A DNA stretch of 34,374 bases. It comes from Cryobacterium sp. (GTDB lineage: Bacteria; Actinomycetota; Actinomycetes; Actinomycetales; Microbacteriaceae). Position numbers and translations under genes: made by a program. Location of the stretch: the NCBI GenBank assembly GCA_014376815.1, contig JACMQV010000136.1:1-34374 (forward strand). The letters are read 5' to 3'. This document shows positions 23,905 through 31,164 of the stretch, one piece after another. Position 1 is the first letter of the stretch, and each line of letters opens with the position of its first letter. The notes under the pieces were generated by a model, which was given only the letters and a program-made list of their open reading frames with translations, was not told where the DNA came from and did not search any database.

Positions 23905-24848
23905 GACTCAACGTCTCCAATCCGCACCAGAGCATCAGTGATCAGGTTCCAGAAGCGCTCGGTATCGAGGGCGACCGCCACAGAAGTCGTGCAATCAGCG
24001 GGAGCTGGGGCGCGGAAATCGGCGACGGTCATCCCCAGGGTGTGGGTGCCCGTCAGTTCGACGGTGACGGGGACCTTCCGCGTGGAGACGATGCTCGGGT
24101 CGATGACATAGGCGACCGCGCACGGGTCGTGCACCGGCGGCGAGTCAAAACCCTGCACATCCCGATAGGTTTCTCCAAAGAATTCCAGCAGTTCGCCGAC
24201 GAATCGGGCCGGCCCGGTGCCCACGTCGGCGATCTGCGCGGCAACCGCCGGTGTCGCGAGAGCCTGGTGGGTCAGGTCCAGTCCGACCATGACGACCGGC
24301 CATTTCTCGTTGAAGACGATGTGCGCCGCCTCCGGGTCGACGATGATGTTGAACTCCGCGACCGCGCTCCAGTTGCCCACATGGCAGCCTCCGCCCATCA
24401 GGACGACTTCCTTGACGCGGCCTACGATTCGCGGTTCCTTGCGCGCGGCCATGGCGATGTTCGTGAGGCCGGCCGTGGGCACGAGGGTGATCGTGCCCGG
24501 TTCGTGGGCCATGACGAGGTCGATGATCAGGTCGACCGCGTGGCGCGGGTCCAGCGCCAGGGTCGGCTCCGGTAGAGCCGGTCCGTCAAGCCCTGACTCA
24601 CCGTGGATGGACGGGGCGGTTTCGATCTCCCGCACGAGAGGGCGGGAACAGCCCGCCGCGAACGGCACATCCGTGATGCCGGCGATCCGGGCCACGGCCA
24701 GTGCGTTGCGAGTCACTTTCTCGAGCGTCTGGTTTCCCACGACGGTCGTGACGGCCAGCAAGTCGATTTCGGGACTGCCGTGAGCGAGGAGGATCGCGAT
24801 CGCGTCATCGTGGCCGGGGTCACAGTCGAGAATGATCTTTTTAGGCAT
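23901..24848 (-). CDS. uriH: Nucleoside hydrolase (probably pyrimidine-preferring)
   Basis: A 315-residue inosine-uridine-preferring nucleoside hydrolase that splits ribonucleosides into base and ribose. The Ca2+-binding motif is LDCDPGHDDA (7-16); the middle has VVLMGGGCHVGNWSAVAEFN, with the AEFN/VDPEAA block contacting ribose; the C-terminal HDPCAVAYVID holds the conserved His-Asp. The spelling of these motifs is closest to RihA/RihB/UriH-type enzymes. I start at ATG 24848, with GGAG 4 nt upstream, not at ATG 24863. The promoter region contains LacI-type sites, so control by the divergent regulator is likely. Confidence 0.88.
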   Translation of the reverse strand: MPKKIILDCDPGHDDAIAILLAHGSPEIDLLAVTTVVGNQTLEKVTRNALAVARIAGITDVPFAAGCSRPLVREIETAPSIHGESGLDGPALPEPTLALDPRHAVDLIIDLVMAHEPGTITLVPTAGLTNIAMAARKEPRIVGRVKEVVLMGGGCHVGNWSAVAEFNIIVDPEAAHIVFNEKWPVVMVGLDLTHQALATPAVAAQIADVGTGPARFVGELLEFFGETYRDVQGFDSPPVHDPCAVAYVIDPSIVSTRKVPVTVELTGTHTLGMTVADFRAPAPADCTTSVAVALDTERFWNLITDALVRIGDVES

Positions 24849-24914
24849 GGTGCTCCACTTCATTGGGGACGTTGCCCACCCTTGGGTTGTGGCGGCTGCA
24901 GCGTGCTCACTCGT

Positions 24915-24943
24915 ATCCTGCGCTTCGATAACGCCGAAGTCAA
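24915..24943 (-). promoter_or_regulatory. Probable promoter of the nucleoside hydrolase-transporter operon
   Basis: On the minus strand TTGACT (24943-24938) is followed by a 17-nt spacer and CAGGAT (24920-24915). The -35 is good, the -10 is poor. The LacI-type site 24939-24952 overlaps the -35, which would fit repression. Confidence 0.5.
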
Positions 24944-24952
24944 ACGCTTAAC
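24939..24952. promoter_or_regulatory. LacI-type operator site 1 of the uri intergenic region
   Basis: GTCAAACGCTTAAC is a near-palindrome around a central CG (24945/24946), with mismatches at two position pairs. It overlaps the -35 of the nucleoside hydrolase promoter. A half-site GTCAAGCG follows at 24962-24969. Confidence 0.6.
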
Positions 24953-24983
24953 TTGCTTATCGTCAAGCGCTGATCGGCTGAGG

Positions 24984-24999
24984 CGTCAAACGATTGACG
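24984..24999. promoter_or_regulatory. LacI-type operator site 2 of the uri intergenic region
   Basis: CGTCAAACGATTGACG is palindromic over 16 bp around the central CG (24991/24992) except for one pair. It is about 50 nt upstream of the uriR -10 hexamer and 45 nt from site 1, roughly four helical turns, so two regulator dimers on one DNA face are possible. Confidence 0.65.
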
Positions 25000-25037
25000 T
25001 CGGGGAGACGTGCGCAGCCGACGGGGAGCCCGCCCGG

Positions 25038-25043
25038 TACCAT
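25038..25043 (+). promoter_or_regulatory. -10 hexamer for leaderless transcription of uriR
   Basis: TACCAT is followed by 6 nt and then ATG 25050, with no ribosome site. It has the same spacing as the hexamers at 3854 and 10781. Confidence 0.5.
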
Positions 25044-25049
25044 TGGCTC

Positions 25050-26096
25050 ATGGCCATCCCCGGCGCAGCCAGCGAGATCCCCGGTCACCCGCCGCGCGTC
25101 ACGGCTGCCATGGTCGCCGATCGAGCCGGAGTTTCCGTTGCCACGGTGTCATTGGTCGCCAGCGGCAAGACCGGGGGCCGAGTGTCGGCGGGAACCGTCG
25201 CCCGGGTACGAGGCGCCATCGCCGATCTCAACTACGTGGTCAACCGCGTCGCCAGCTCACTGGCGACCGGATCGAGCAACTTCGTCATCCTGGTCGCCCC
25301 GGACATATCGAATCCATTCTTCGCCCGGGTCATCACCGGGGTGCGGGAGTCTCTCGGGTCGTCCTACCAGCTGCTCCTGTCCGTCACCGACTCCGGCCAG
25401 ATGCCCCGAGAAGAAAACGTGCGGGAACTGCTCGCCTTCCGGCCGGCGGGGCTACTGATCGACGCCCCGAGCCCACAGCTCATGCGCTACCTCGGCGCCG
25501 ACGTGCCGATCGTGCTTCTGGACGCTCCCGGGACGCAGAACTTCGCCCCGGCCGTCAACCTCGATGTCGTGCACGGCGCCGAAGCACTTGCCGTTCATCT
25601 TGCAGAACGCGGCCACCGCCACGTCGGCTACCTCGACAGCGTCACTGCCGCGCCGACCTTCGAACTCAGGCGGACGGCATTTCTGGCCAAGGCCGAGAGT
25701 CGCGGGATGACCCGACCCGGCTCCCCCCGCGCCCGCAGCACGATCGACGTCGGTTCGGCCGCCGAGGAATTCAGGAAGGTCTGGCCGGCCTGGGACCGCG
25801 CCGGCGTCACGGCTGTGGTCTGCGCGACGGACACCCACGCCTACGGCGTGCTGCAGGCGGCCCAGTCGCTGGGAGTGCGGGTTCCCGAAGACCTCGCGGT
25901 GGCAGGTTTTGACGATTTGCCCTACTCCGCGATGAGCCAGCCGAGCCTGACCAGCGTGGAGCTGCCCGCCCGGAAGCTCGGTCGGGCCGCCGCCGCGCTG
26001 CTCACTGCGCTGATCCAGGGTCGGGACTCCACCAGCGCCTCTCCCCTCCTGCCCAGCCGTCTGACAATCCGGGAATCGACCGGCGATTCGACGTAA
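25050..26096 (+). CDS. uriR: LacI-family regulator of the nucleoside module
   Basis: A 348-residue LacI/GalR regulator. The helix-turn-helix lies at about 17-40 (VTAAMVADRAGVSVATVSLV) and the hinge at VNRVASSLATG; the effector domain has DISNPFFARVITG, LLDAPG and AVAGFDDLPYSAMSQPSLTS. The recognition helix differs from that of RbsR (VSVATVSLV versus VSAATASRV), in line with different operators in front of the two modules. It is divergent from the nucleoside hydrolase-MFS operon and three sites lie between them. The UriR role is by analogy with C. glutamicum; the effector is unknown. Confidence 0.83.
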   Translation: MAIPGAASEIPGHPPRVTAAMVADRAGVSVATVSLVASGKTGGRVSAGTVARVRGAIADLNYVVNRVASSLATGSSNFVILVAPDISNPFFARVITGVRESLGSSYQLLLSVTDSGQMPREENVRELLAFRPAGLLIDAPSPQLMRYLGADVPIVLLDAPGTQNFAPAVNLDVVHGAEALAVHLAERGHRHVGYLDSVTAAPTFELRRTAFLAKAESRGMTRPGSPRARSTIDVGSAAEEFRKVWPAWDRAGVTAVVCATDTHAYGVLQAAQSLGVRVPEDLAVAGFDDLPYSAMSQPSLTSVELPARKLGRAAAALLTALIQGRDSTSASPLLPSRLTIRESTGDST

Positions 26097-26105
26097 GCCG
26101 GCGTG

Positions 26106-26486
26106 TCAGTCGCGACCTGCGGCACCGTTCCTTTCCCCGGCCAGACGCCACCGGGACCAGGGCCAGACTCCGTCCATCTCCACCTCGAGGGAGAAGCTGA
26201 GCAGCACCCGGATCACCACGATCGCGCCCAGGACCAGCACGCTCTGCGGGGTCGGATCCACGAGGATCGTGCGGATGATGTCCGCGATGATCAGCACCTC
26301 GAGGCCGAGCAGGATGGCCCGGCCGAGATTTCGGCGCAGCGCGCCGTAGGCGCCCTGCCGGGCGTCGGCGCGCAGCACGGCCGGCACGGCGGCGATGACC
26401 GCCGCCGCCCCGCCGAGCACCATGATGGCCGCGCCGGCCGCCTCGACGACCCGAATCACCGCCGAGATCACCTGCTCAAAGTCCAT
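26106..26486 (-). CDS. DUF1622 family membrane protein
   Basis: A 126-residue protein with two to three hydrophobic helices (about 12-38, 62-84 and 88-105). The segment RNLGRAILLGLEVLIIADII is the signature of DUF1622 proteins, small membrane proteins of unknown function. ATG 26486 has GAGGAG about 7 nt upstream, and TACTCT (minus strand, 26521-26516) may be its -10. The C-terminal tail is charged and cytosolic. It converges with uriR, 9 bp apart. Confidence 0.82.
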   Translation of the reverse strand: MDFEQVISAVIRVVEAAGAAIMVLGGAAAVIAAVPAVLRADARQGAYGALRRNLGRAILLGLEVLIIADIIRTILVDPTPQSVLVLGAIVVIRVLLSFSLEVEMDGVWPWSRWRLAGERNGAAGRD

Positions 26487-26541
26487 CGGGCTGCTCCTCG
26501 ACTCGGGTTGCTGCGAGAGTAGCGCGCGGCGCTGGGCCGGG

Positions 26542-26640
26542 CTATGGCAGGCGGACCACCGCCCGGTAGCGGGCACGCAGCTCCGGGTCGAGGTGTTCGG
26601 TGGCGTAGCTGAGCATGGTCCGCGGCAGCCGCCCGACAGT
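26542..26640 (-). pseudogene. C-terminal gene remnant of unknown family
   Basis: On the minus strand the last 32 codons before the TAG 26544-26542 read GRLPRTMLSYATEHLDPELR and then ARYRAVVRLP, which looks like the helical C-terminus of a real protein, possibly a DNA alkylation repair or HEAT-like protein; I do not recognise it firmly. Upstream the frame enters the inverted repeat at 26637-26698 and becomes Arg/Ser-rich and unlike protein. No start is present, so the gene has lost its front part, at or near the edge of the repeat. Confidence 0.5.
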
Positions 26641-26698
26641 GCCCGTTCCGGTCGAGAGTGACCGGCGCGACGGGCACTCTCGACCGGAACGGTGATTT
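26637..26698. repeat. 62-nt nested inverted-repeat element, word GAGTG
   Basis: The inner arms 26643-26660 and 26675-26692 are perfectly complementary over 18 bp around a 14-nt loop. The inner word GAGTG (26656-26660) has a near copy CAGTG at 26637-26641, 19 nt upstream, and the inverse CACTC at 26675-26679; the outer right copy (26694-26698) has decayed. The constant spacers share 12 of 14 (left) and 13 of 14 (right) bases with the element at 21166-21227, and the loop starts with the same ACCGGC. Confidence 0.85.
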
Positions 26699-26845
26699 TC
26701 GTCGCGGTGAGGCCGACGAAGCGGCGATTCGTTGCGAGAAGTCGCAAGAAAAAGCCGGTCGGCTCCAGCTACTCTGGACCTTGGCGCTGACGCTGGCGCC
26801 GCCCCACGCCGCACCCGCGGCACTCACGAAGGACGGGAGGTTCCC

Positions 26846-28225
26846 ATGTCGAATTACGTTGCGCAGGACGCACTAATCGGAGAGCCCGAGGTTCTCGAGG
26901 ATGTCGCCACCCACCCGGCCTGGCACCGCCTCAAGTCAGCCGCCACGGCGCTGCAGGCCAGCCAGGTACAGGACGGCTCGATCCCGAACACCGACGCGCA
27001 CGCGGATGCCGCGGCCCACGTCGACGTGATCTGCGCCGCCATCGACCTGCTCGCGCCGCTGTTCCCGCACGACGCCGCCTACCTCGCGGCCTCGGTCCGG
27101 GACTTCGAGCGCTGGCGCGGCGCGGACTTCGGCCTGCCGGACTTCTACGACTCCCTGATGGCATTCCAGCCCCAGCAGAACCGGGCCGACGGCATCCGTC
27201 ACCTGGTCGTGTTCCCGATGTACACGCAGAACGGCAGCGCGAACCGCCTGGTCGAGGCCGTACTGATCGAGGTCATCTGGCCGGCGTTCATCGACGAGTT
27301 GGAGGAGGAGTACACGAACAAGTTGTTCGTGCCGATCCGGTTCCTCGATTTCACGCCCGGCTACGACACCAACTCCGCCGTGCTCTTCCCCGAGACGGTG
27401 GCGATGCGCGAGATCCCCACCTTCACCTGGGGTGCGATCTTCGCCGACCGCGAGGCGGCCCGGTTCCGCCGGGTCGTGCGCGCCGCCGCCGAGATCACGC
27501 GTCTCAAGCTGCCGGAGGACGCCGCGGCGCTGCTCGACGACCAGCACCTCACCGAGGAAATGTTCGTCATGTGGGACCTCATCCACGACCGCACGCACAT
27601 GCGCGGCGATCTGCCATTCGACCCGTTCATGATCAAGCAGCGGATGCCGTTCTTCCTCTATTCCCTCGAGGAACTGCGCTGCGACCTGACCGCGTTCCGC
27701 GAATCGGTCACGATCGAACGCGACGAGAGCGCCAGCCCGGAGGCGCGGAAGCACGCGAAACTGGTGCAGTACGGCGTGATCTTCGACCGGATCTTCCGGT
27801 TCTCGATCACCGGCAGCCGGGTGCGCAACTACGACGGCCTCGGCGGGCAGCTGCTGTTCGCGTGGATGCACCAGCACCACGCGCTGCACTGGACCGACAC
27901 GGCCCTCACCTTCGACTGGGACGCCGTGCCCGACGTGGTGATCGCGCTCGGAAAGCAGATCGACGACCTCTACTGGGCGTCGATCGACCGGCCGAAGAAG
28001 TCCCACTGGCTGGCCGCCTACGACATGATCGCCGAGACGCTCACGCCCAACCCGGCCTCGCAATGGTCGCGCGGCCTGCCGCTGGAGGTGCTGGCCGGCC
28101 CGCCGAAGGGGTACACCGACCTGGTCCTGGACGACGAGTTCCCGCTGTCGATGTTCTTCGAGGCGCTCGACAAGAAGATGAAGCCCGTGATCGAGTCGAC
28201 GGCCGGACTCACCGGGCGTGACTGA
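26846..28225 (+). CDS. DUF6421 family protein, function unknown
   Basis: A 459-residue soluble protein of an actinobacterial family of unknown function. No signal or membrane segment is seen. A cluster of potential metal ligands stands out: IHDRTH (His247, His251) followed by EELRCD (275-280) and HQHHALHW near residues 375-383. The region PGYDTNSAVLFPETVAMR, about 171-188, is also distinctive. A strong GGGAGG site lies before ATG 26846. Its stop overlaps the start of the next SDR gene by 8 bp, so the two are coupled and probably act together. An enzymatic, metal-dependent role is my inference only. Confidence 0.82.
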   Translation: MSNYVAQDALIGEPEVLEDVATHPAWHRLKSAATALQASQVQDGSIPNTDAHADAAAHVDVICAAIDLLAPLFPHDAAYLAASVRDFERWRGADFGLPDFYDSLMAFQPQQNRADGIRHLVVFPMYTQNGSANRLVEAVLIEVIWPAFIDELEEEYTNKLFVPIRFLDFTPGYDTNSAVLFPETVAMREIPTFTWGAIFADREAARFRRVVRAAAEITRLKLPEDAAALLDDQHLTEEMFVMWDLIHDRTHMRGDLPFDPFMIKQRMPFFLYSLEELRCDLTAFRESVTIERDESASPEARKHAKLVQYGVIFDRIFRFSITGSRVRNYDGLGGQLLFAWMHQHHALHWTDTALTFDWDAVPDVVIALGKQIDDLYWASIDRPKKSHWLAAYDMIAETLTPNPASQWSRGLPLEVLAGPPKGYTDLVLDDEFPLSMFFEALDKKMKPVIESTAGLTGRD

Positions 28226-28910
28226 CACCCCGGGCAGCGACGTCGGCCGCGCCGTGGCCGGTCGCACCGTGCTCATCGCCGGTGCGACCAGCGCGGCCGG
28301 CCGCGCCGTGGCGACCGCGCTGACGGATGCCGGCGCCCGCGTGATCGCGGTCGGCTCCAACGACGTGCGCCTCCAGGGCATGCGCCGTGACCTGCCCGGC
28401 CTGCTCACGTACCGCTCTGACCTCGGCGACTTCGCCGCGGTCACCTCCCTCGCCGACGCCGTTCGGGCCGACGCCGGCCCGATCGACGGCCTGATCCACC
28501 TGGTCGGCGGCTGGCGCGGCGGCGGCGGCCTGGCCGGCCAGAACGACGAGGACTGGGACTTCCTGCACGGTCATGTCGTCGCGACCCTGCGCAACACCAC
28601 CCGTGCCTTCAACGACGACCTGCTGGCCTCCCCGGCCGGCCGGCTGGCGATCGTGTCGTCGGTGTCGGTCGACAAGCCCGCCCCGGGCGGCGCGAACTAT
28701 GCCGCGGCGAAGGCCGCCGCGGAGACCTGGACCCGCGCGGTCGGCCAGGGCTTCGCGAAGGCGGGCACGGATGCCGCGGCGGTCATCTTCGTCGTGCGGG
28801 CCCTCGACGGGCTCGAAGCCACCCTCGCGGCCGAGGTCGTGGGTCTGTGGGACGTGCCGGCGGCATCCGTCAACAACACCCGCATTCTCCTGGCCCCGCC
28901 GACATCGTGA
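28218..28910 (+). CDS. SDR family oxidoreductase coupled to DUF6421
   Basis: A 230-residue short-chain dehydrogenase. The nucleotide-binding loop is AGATSAAGRAV (21-31), a divergent form of TGxxxGxG; the catalytic Tyr161 and Lys165 (YAAAK) and a Ser at 147-148 are kept. It has HLVGGWRGGGG (94-104) where classical SDRs have NNAG, and a short C-terminus. The GTG start lies inside the end of the DUF6421 gene (8-bp overlap). The altered loop may reflect an unusual cofactor or a non-catalytic role. Confidence 0.85.
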   Translation: MTDTPGSDVGRAVAGRTVLIAGATSAAGRAVATALTDAGARVIAVGSNDVRLQGMRRDLPGLLTYRSDLGDFAAVTSLADAVRADAGPIDGLIHLVGGWRGGGGLAGQNDEDWDFLHGHVVATLRNTTRAFNDDLLASPAGRLAIVSSVSVDKPAPGGANYAAAKAAAETWTRAVGQGFAKAGTDAAAVIFVVRALDGLEATLAAEVVGLWDVPAASVNNTRILLAPPTS

Positions 28911-28918
28911 GTCACTGA

Positions 28919-28980
28919 CTGTTGCCCGAGCGGACAACTGTTGCCGTCACGCCGGGAACAGTTGTCCGATTGGGGCACAG
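28919..28980. repeat. 62-nt nested inverted-repeat element, word CTGTT
   Basis: The word CTGTT stands at 28919-28923 and 28938-28942; its inverse is exact at 28957-28961 (AACAG) and one base off at 28976-28980 (CACAG). Spacers and loop are 14 nt. The inner arms pair over 12 bp (28931-28942 with 28957-28968), and pairing continues in register with a few mismatches out to 28918/28981. It begins 8 nt after the SDR stop. Geometry matches the elements at 21166 and 26637, whereas the backbone sequence is only about half identical. Confidence 0.8.
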
Positions 28981-29074
28981 TTGGGCGCGGAACGGCGCGG
29001 GAACGGGCGCGGGTACAGGACGTGTGCCGGGGTGGGCCGCTAACGTGGTCGGGACAGGCTACGGAGGGGTAGGC

Positions 29075-29959
29075 ATGCTCGAGATCAGGGGCGTGAACAA
29101 GCGGTACGGCGCCCGCGCGGTGCTGACCGATGTGAGTTTCGGCGTCGACGGCGGCCGGCTCACCGGTTTCGTCGGCGCCAACGGGGCCGGCAAGACCACG
29201 GCCATGCGCATCATCCTGGGCGTGCTCTCCGCCGACTCGGGCACGGTGCTGCGGGACGGCGCGCCCCTGACCATGGACGACCGCCGCCGATTCGGCTACA
29301 TGCCGGAGGAGCGCGGCCTCTACCCGAAGATGAAGGTCGGGGAGCACCTCGTCTACCTGGCCCGACTGCACGGGCTGAGCTCGGCGTCCGCGCGCCGCAA
29401 CACCGCCGAACTGCTCGAGCGCCTCGGCCCCGGCGAGCGCGCCGGCGACCTGGTGCAGTCCCTGTCGCTGGGCAACCAGCAGCGCGCCCAGATCGCGGCC
29501 GCCCTCGTGCACGACCCCGAGTTCCTCGTGCTCGACGAGCCGTTCTCCGGCCTCGACCCGATCGCGGTGGAGGCGGTCATGGAGGTGCTTTCCGACTATG
29601 CCGCCCAGGGCGCGCCGGTGCTGTTCTCCTCGCACCAGCTCGACATCGTCGAGCGCCTCTGCGATGACCTCGTGATCATCGCCGACGGGCAGATTCGCGC
29701 GAACGGCTCTCGGGAAGAGCTGCGCGAGCAGCACAGCAGTCCCCGCTTCGAGTTGCGCTGCGACGGGGATTCCGGCTGGATCCGGGACGTGCCCGGCATC
29801 TCGGTGATCGAGCTCACCGGCGGGCTCGCCGTGTTCGAGGCCGACACGGACGCCGCCAGCCAGGCCGTGCTGCGGCTGGCCGTCGATCGCGGACCGGTGG
29901 CCTCCTTCAGCCAGCAGCGACCCAGCCTCGCCGCCATCTTCAGGGAGGTCGTGAAATGA
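29075..29959 (+). CDS. ABC transporter ATP-binding protein (NatA-like)
   Basis: A 294-residue ATPase. Walker A is GANGAGKT (34-41), the Q-loop region reads YMPEERGLYP (75-84), the signature is SLGNQQRAQ (131-139), Walker B is FLVLDEPFSGLD (150-161) and His187 is the switch histidine. The MPEERGLYP form and the 80-residue C-terminal extension are typical of the sodium/drug exporter type (NatA, YhaQ). ATG 29075 has GGAGGGG upstream, and a TAACGT about 33 nt upstream may be the -10. The gene overlaps the permease gene by 4 bp. Confidence 0.9.
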   Translation: MLEIRGVNKRYGARAVLTDVSFGVDGGRLTGFVGANGAGKTTAMRIILGVLSADSGTVLRDGAPLTMDDRRRFGYMPEERGLYPKMKVGEHLVYLARLHGLSSASARRNTAELLERLGPGERAGDLVQSLSLGNQQRAQIAAALVHDPEFLVLDEPFSGLDPIAVEAVMEVLSDYAAQGAPVLFSSHQLDIVERLCDDLVIIADGQIRANGSREELREQHSSPRFELRCDGDSGWIRDVPGISVIELTGGLAVFEADTDAASQAVLRLAVDRGPVASFSQQRPSLAAIFREVVK

Positions 29960-31125
29960 GCACCGCAACCGGAACCGGAACCGATCCCGGCACGGCGGCC
30001 GGCGCCGCAACCGGCACCGCCCGCCTCCGTCCCGAGCATCCGGCGCCCCGCTTCGGCCGGAGTGTGCGGCTGGTCGCCACCCGCGAGATCGTCGCCCGGC
30101 TGCGCAGCAAGGCGTTCCTGATCTCCACCGGCATTCTGCTGCTCATCTCGATCGGCTCCGTCGTCGCCGGCGGCATCGCCAGCCAGAACCAGACCCTGCC
30201 GAAGGTGGCCGTAGTGGGCGCGGCCGGCCAGGTGCTCGCGGAGACGAAGGCCTTTACCGCGGTGAAGGCGGACGATGTGGACGCCGCCGAGGCACTGGTC
30301 CGCGCCGGCACGGTGTCTGCGGCCGTCGTCCCCGCGACCGACGAGGTCTCCCCGCTCGGCGTGCGCGTCATCGCCCTCGACTCCGCCCCGCTGGTGCTGC
30401 TGGGTGCCCTGAGTGTGAGCCCGCCCGTGAGCCTGCTCGAGCCGTCCCCGCAGAGCGGCGGACTCGTCTACCTGGTGGCCCTCGGCTTCGGGCTGGTCTT
30501 CTTCATGTCCGCGATCACCTTCGGATCGACCATCGCGCAGAGCGTGGTTGAGGAGAAGCAGACCCGCGTGGTGGAGATCCTGATGACCACCATCCCGGTG
30601 CGGGCCCTGCTCGGCGGGAAGGTCGTCGGCAACAGCGTGATGGCCTTCGGGCAGATCCTGGCGATCGGCTCGCTGGTGGCGATCGGCATGGCCGCGACCG
30701 GCCAGAGCGGGCTGCTGGGCGCCATCGGGCCGTCGATCGTCTGGTTCGCCGTGTTCTTCGCGTGCGGCTTCGTGATGCTCGCCGCCCTGTTCGCCGCGAC
30801 CGCGTCGATGGTGTCCCGCCAGGAGGACGTCGGGTCGGCGACCTCCCCCGTGCTGGTCCTCGTGATGATCCCGTATTTCCTGGTGATCTTCTTCAACGAC
30901 AACCCCACGGCGCTCGCCATCATGTCCTACATCCCGTTCTCGGCCCCGGTCGGCATGCCGATGCGCATTTTCCTGGGCACGGCCCTGTGGTGGGAGCCGC
31001 TGGCCTCCCTGGCCATCCTGCTCGCGGCGACGCTGGTGGTCATCCTGCTCGGCTCGCGCATCTACGCCAACTCCCTGCTGCGGATGGGTGCCCGGGTCAC
31101 GTTCCGTCAGGCCCTGCGCGGCTGA
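29956..31125 (+). CDS. ABC-2 type permease (NatB-like)
   Basis: A 389-residue membrane subunit. After a disordered Thr/Gly-rich N-terminus (1-35), ATREIVARLRSKAFLISTGI leads into helix 1, followed by an extracellular domain (about 75-165), and then five helices with the cytoplasmic motif SVVEEKQTRVVEILMTTIP, the hallmark of NatB/YhaP-type ABC-2 exporters. It works with the preceding ATPase as an exporter. No substrate-related gene is adjacent; sodium or a small toxic compound is possible. Confidence 0.88.
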   Translation: MSTATGTGTDPGTAAGAATGTARLRPEHPAPRFGRSVRLVATREIVARLRSKAFLISTGILLLISIGSVVAGGIASQNQTLPKVAVVGAAGQVLAETKAFTAVKADDVDAAEALVRAGTVSAAVVPATDEVSPLGVRVIALDSAPLVLLGALSVSPPVSLLEPSPQSGGLVYLVALGFGLVFFMSAITFGSTIAQSVVEEKQTRVVEILMTTIPVRALLGGKVVGNSVMAFGQILAIGSLVAIGMAATGQSGLLGAIGPSIVWFAVFFACGFVMLAALFAATASMVSRQEDVGSATSPVLVLVMIPYFLVIFFNDNPTALAIMSYIPFSAPVGMPMRIFLGTALWWEPLASLAILLAATLVVILLGSRIYANSLLRMGARVTFRQALRG

Positions 31126-31164
31126 CATCGAACACCGAGCAGACGGATGCGCGAAGATGGAAGA

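Larger units (their letters stand above)
26487..26845. other. Intergenic region between DUF1622 and DUF6421 genes
   Basis: The 359-bp gap contains a minus-strand gene remnant (26542-26640), a long inverted repeat (26637-26698) and then about 150 bp upstream of the DUF6421 gene, including a TACTCT hexamer at 26770-26775 and a GGGAGG ribosome site. Nothing else was recognised. Confidence 0.5.

Noticed and set aside
21161-28981. Insertion-sequence terminal inverted repeats
   Set aside because: The paired arms are separated by only 14-nt loops and no transposase gene lies between the separate elements; outer ends at different loci are not identical.
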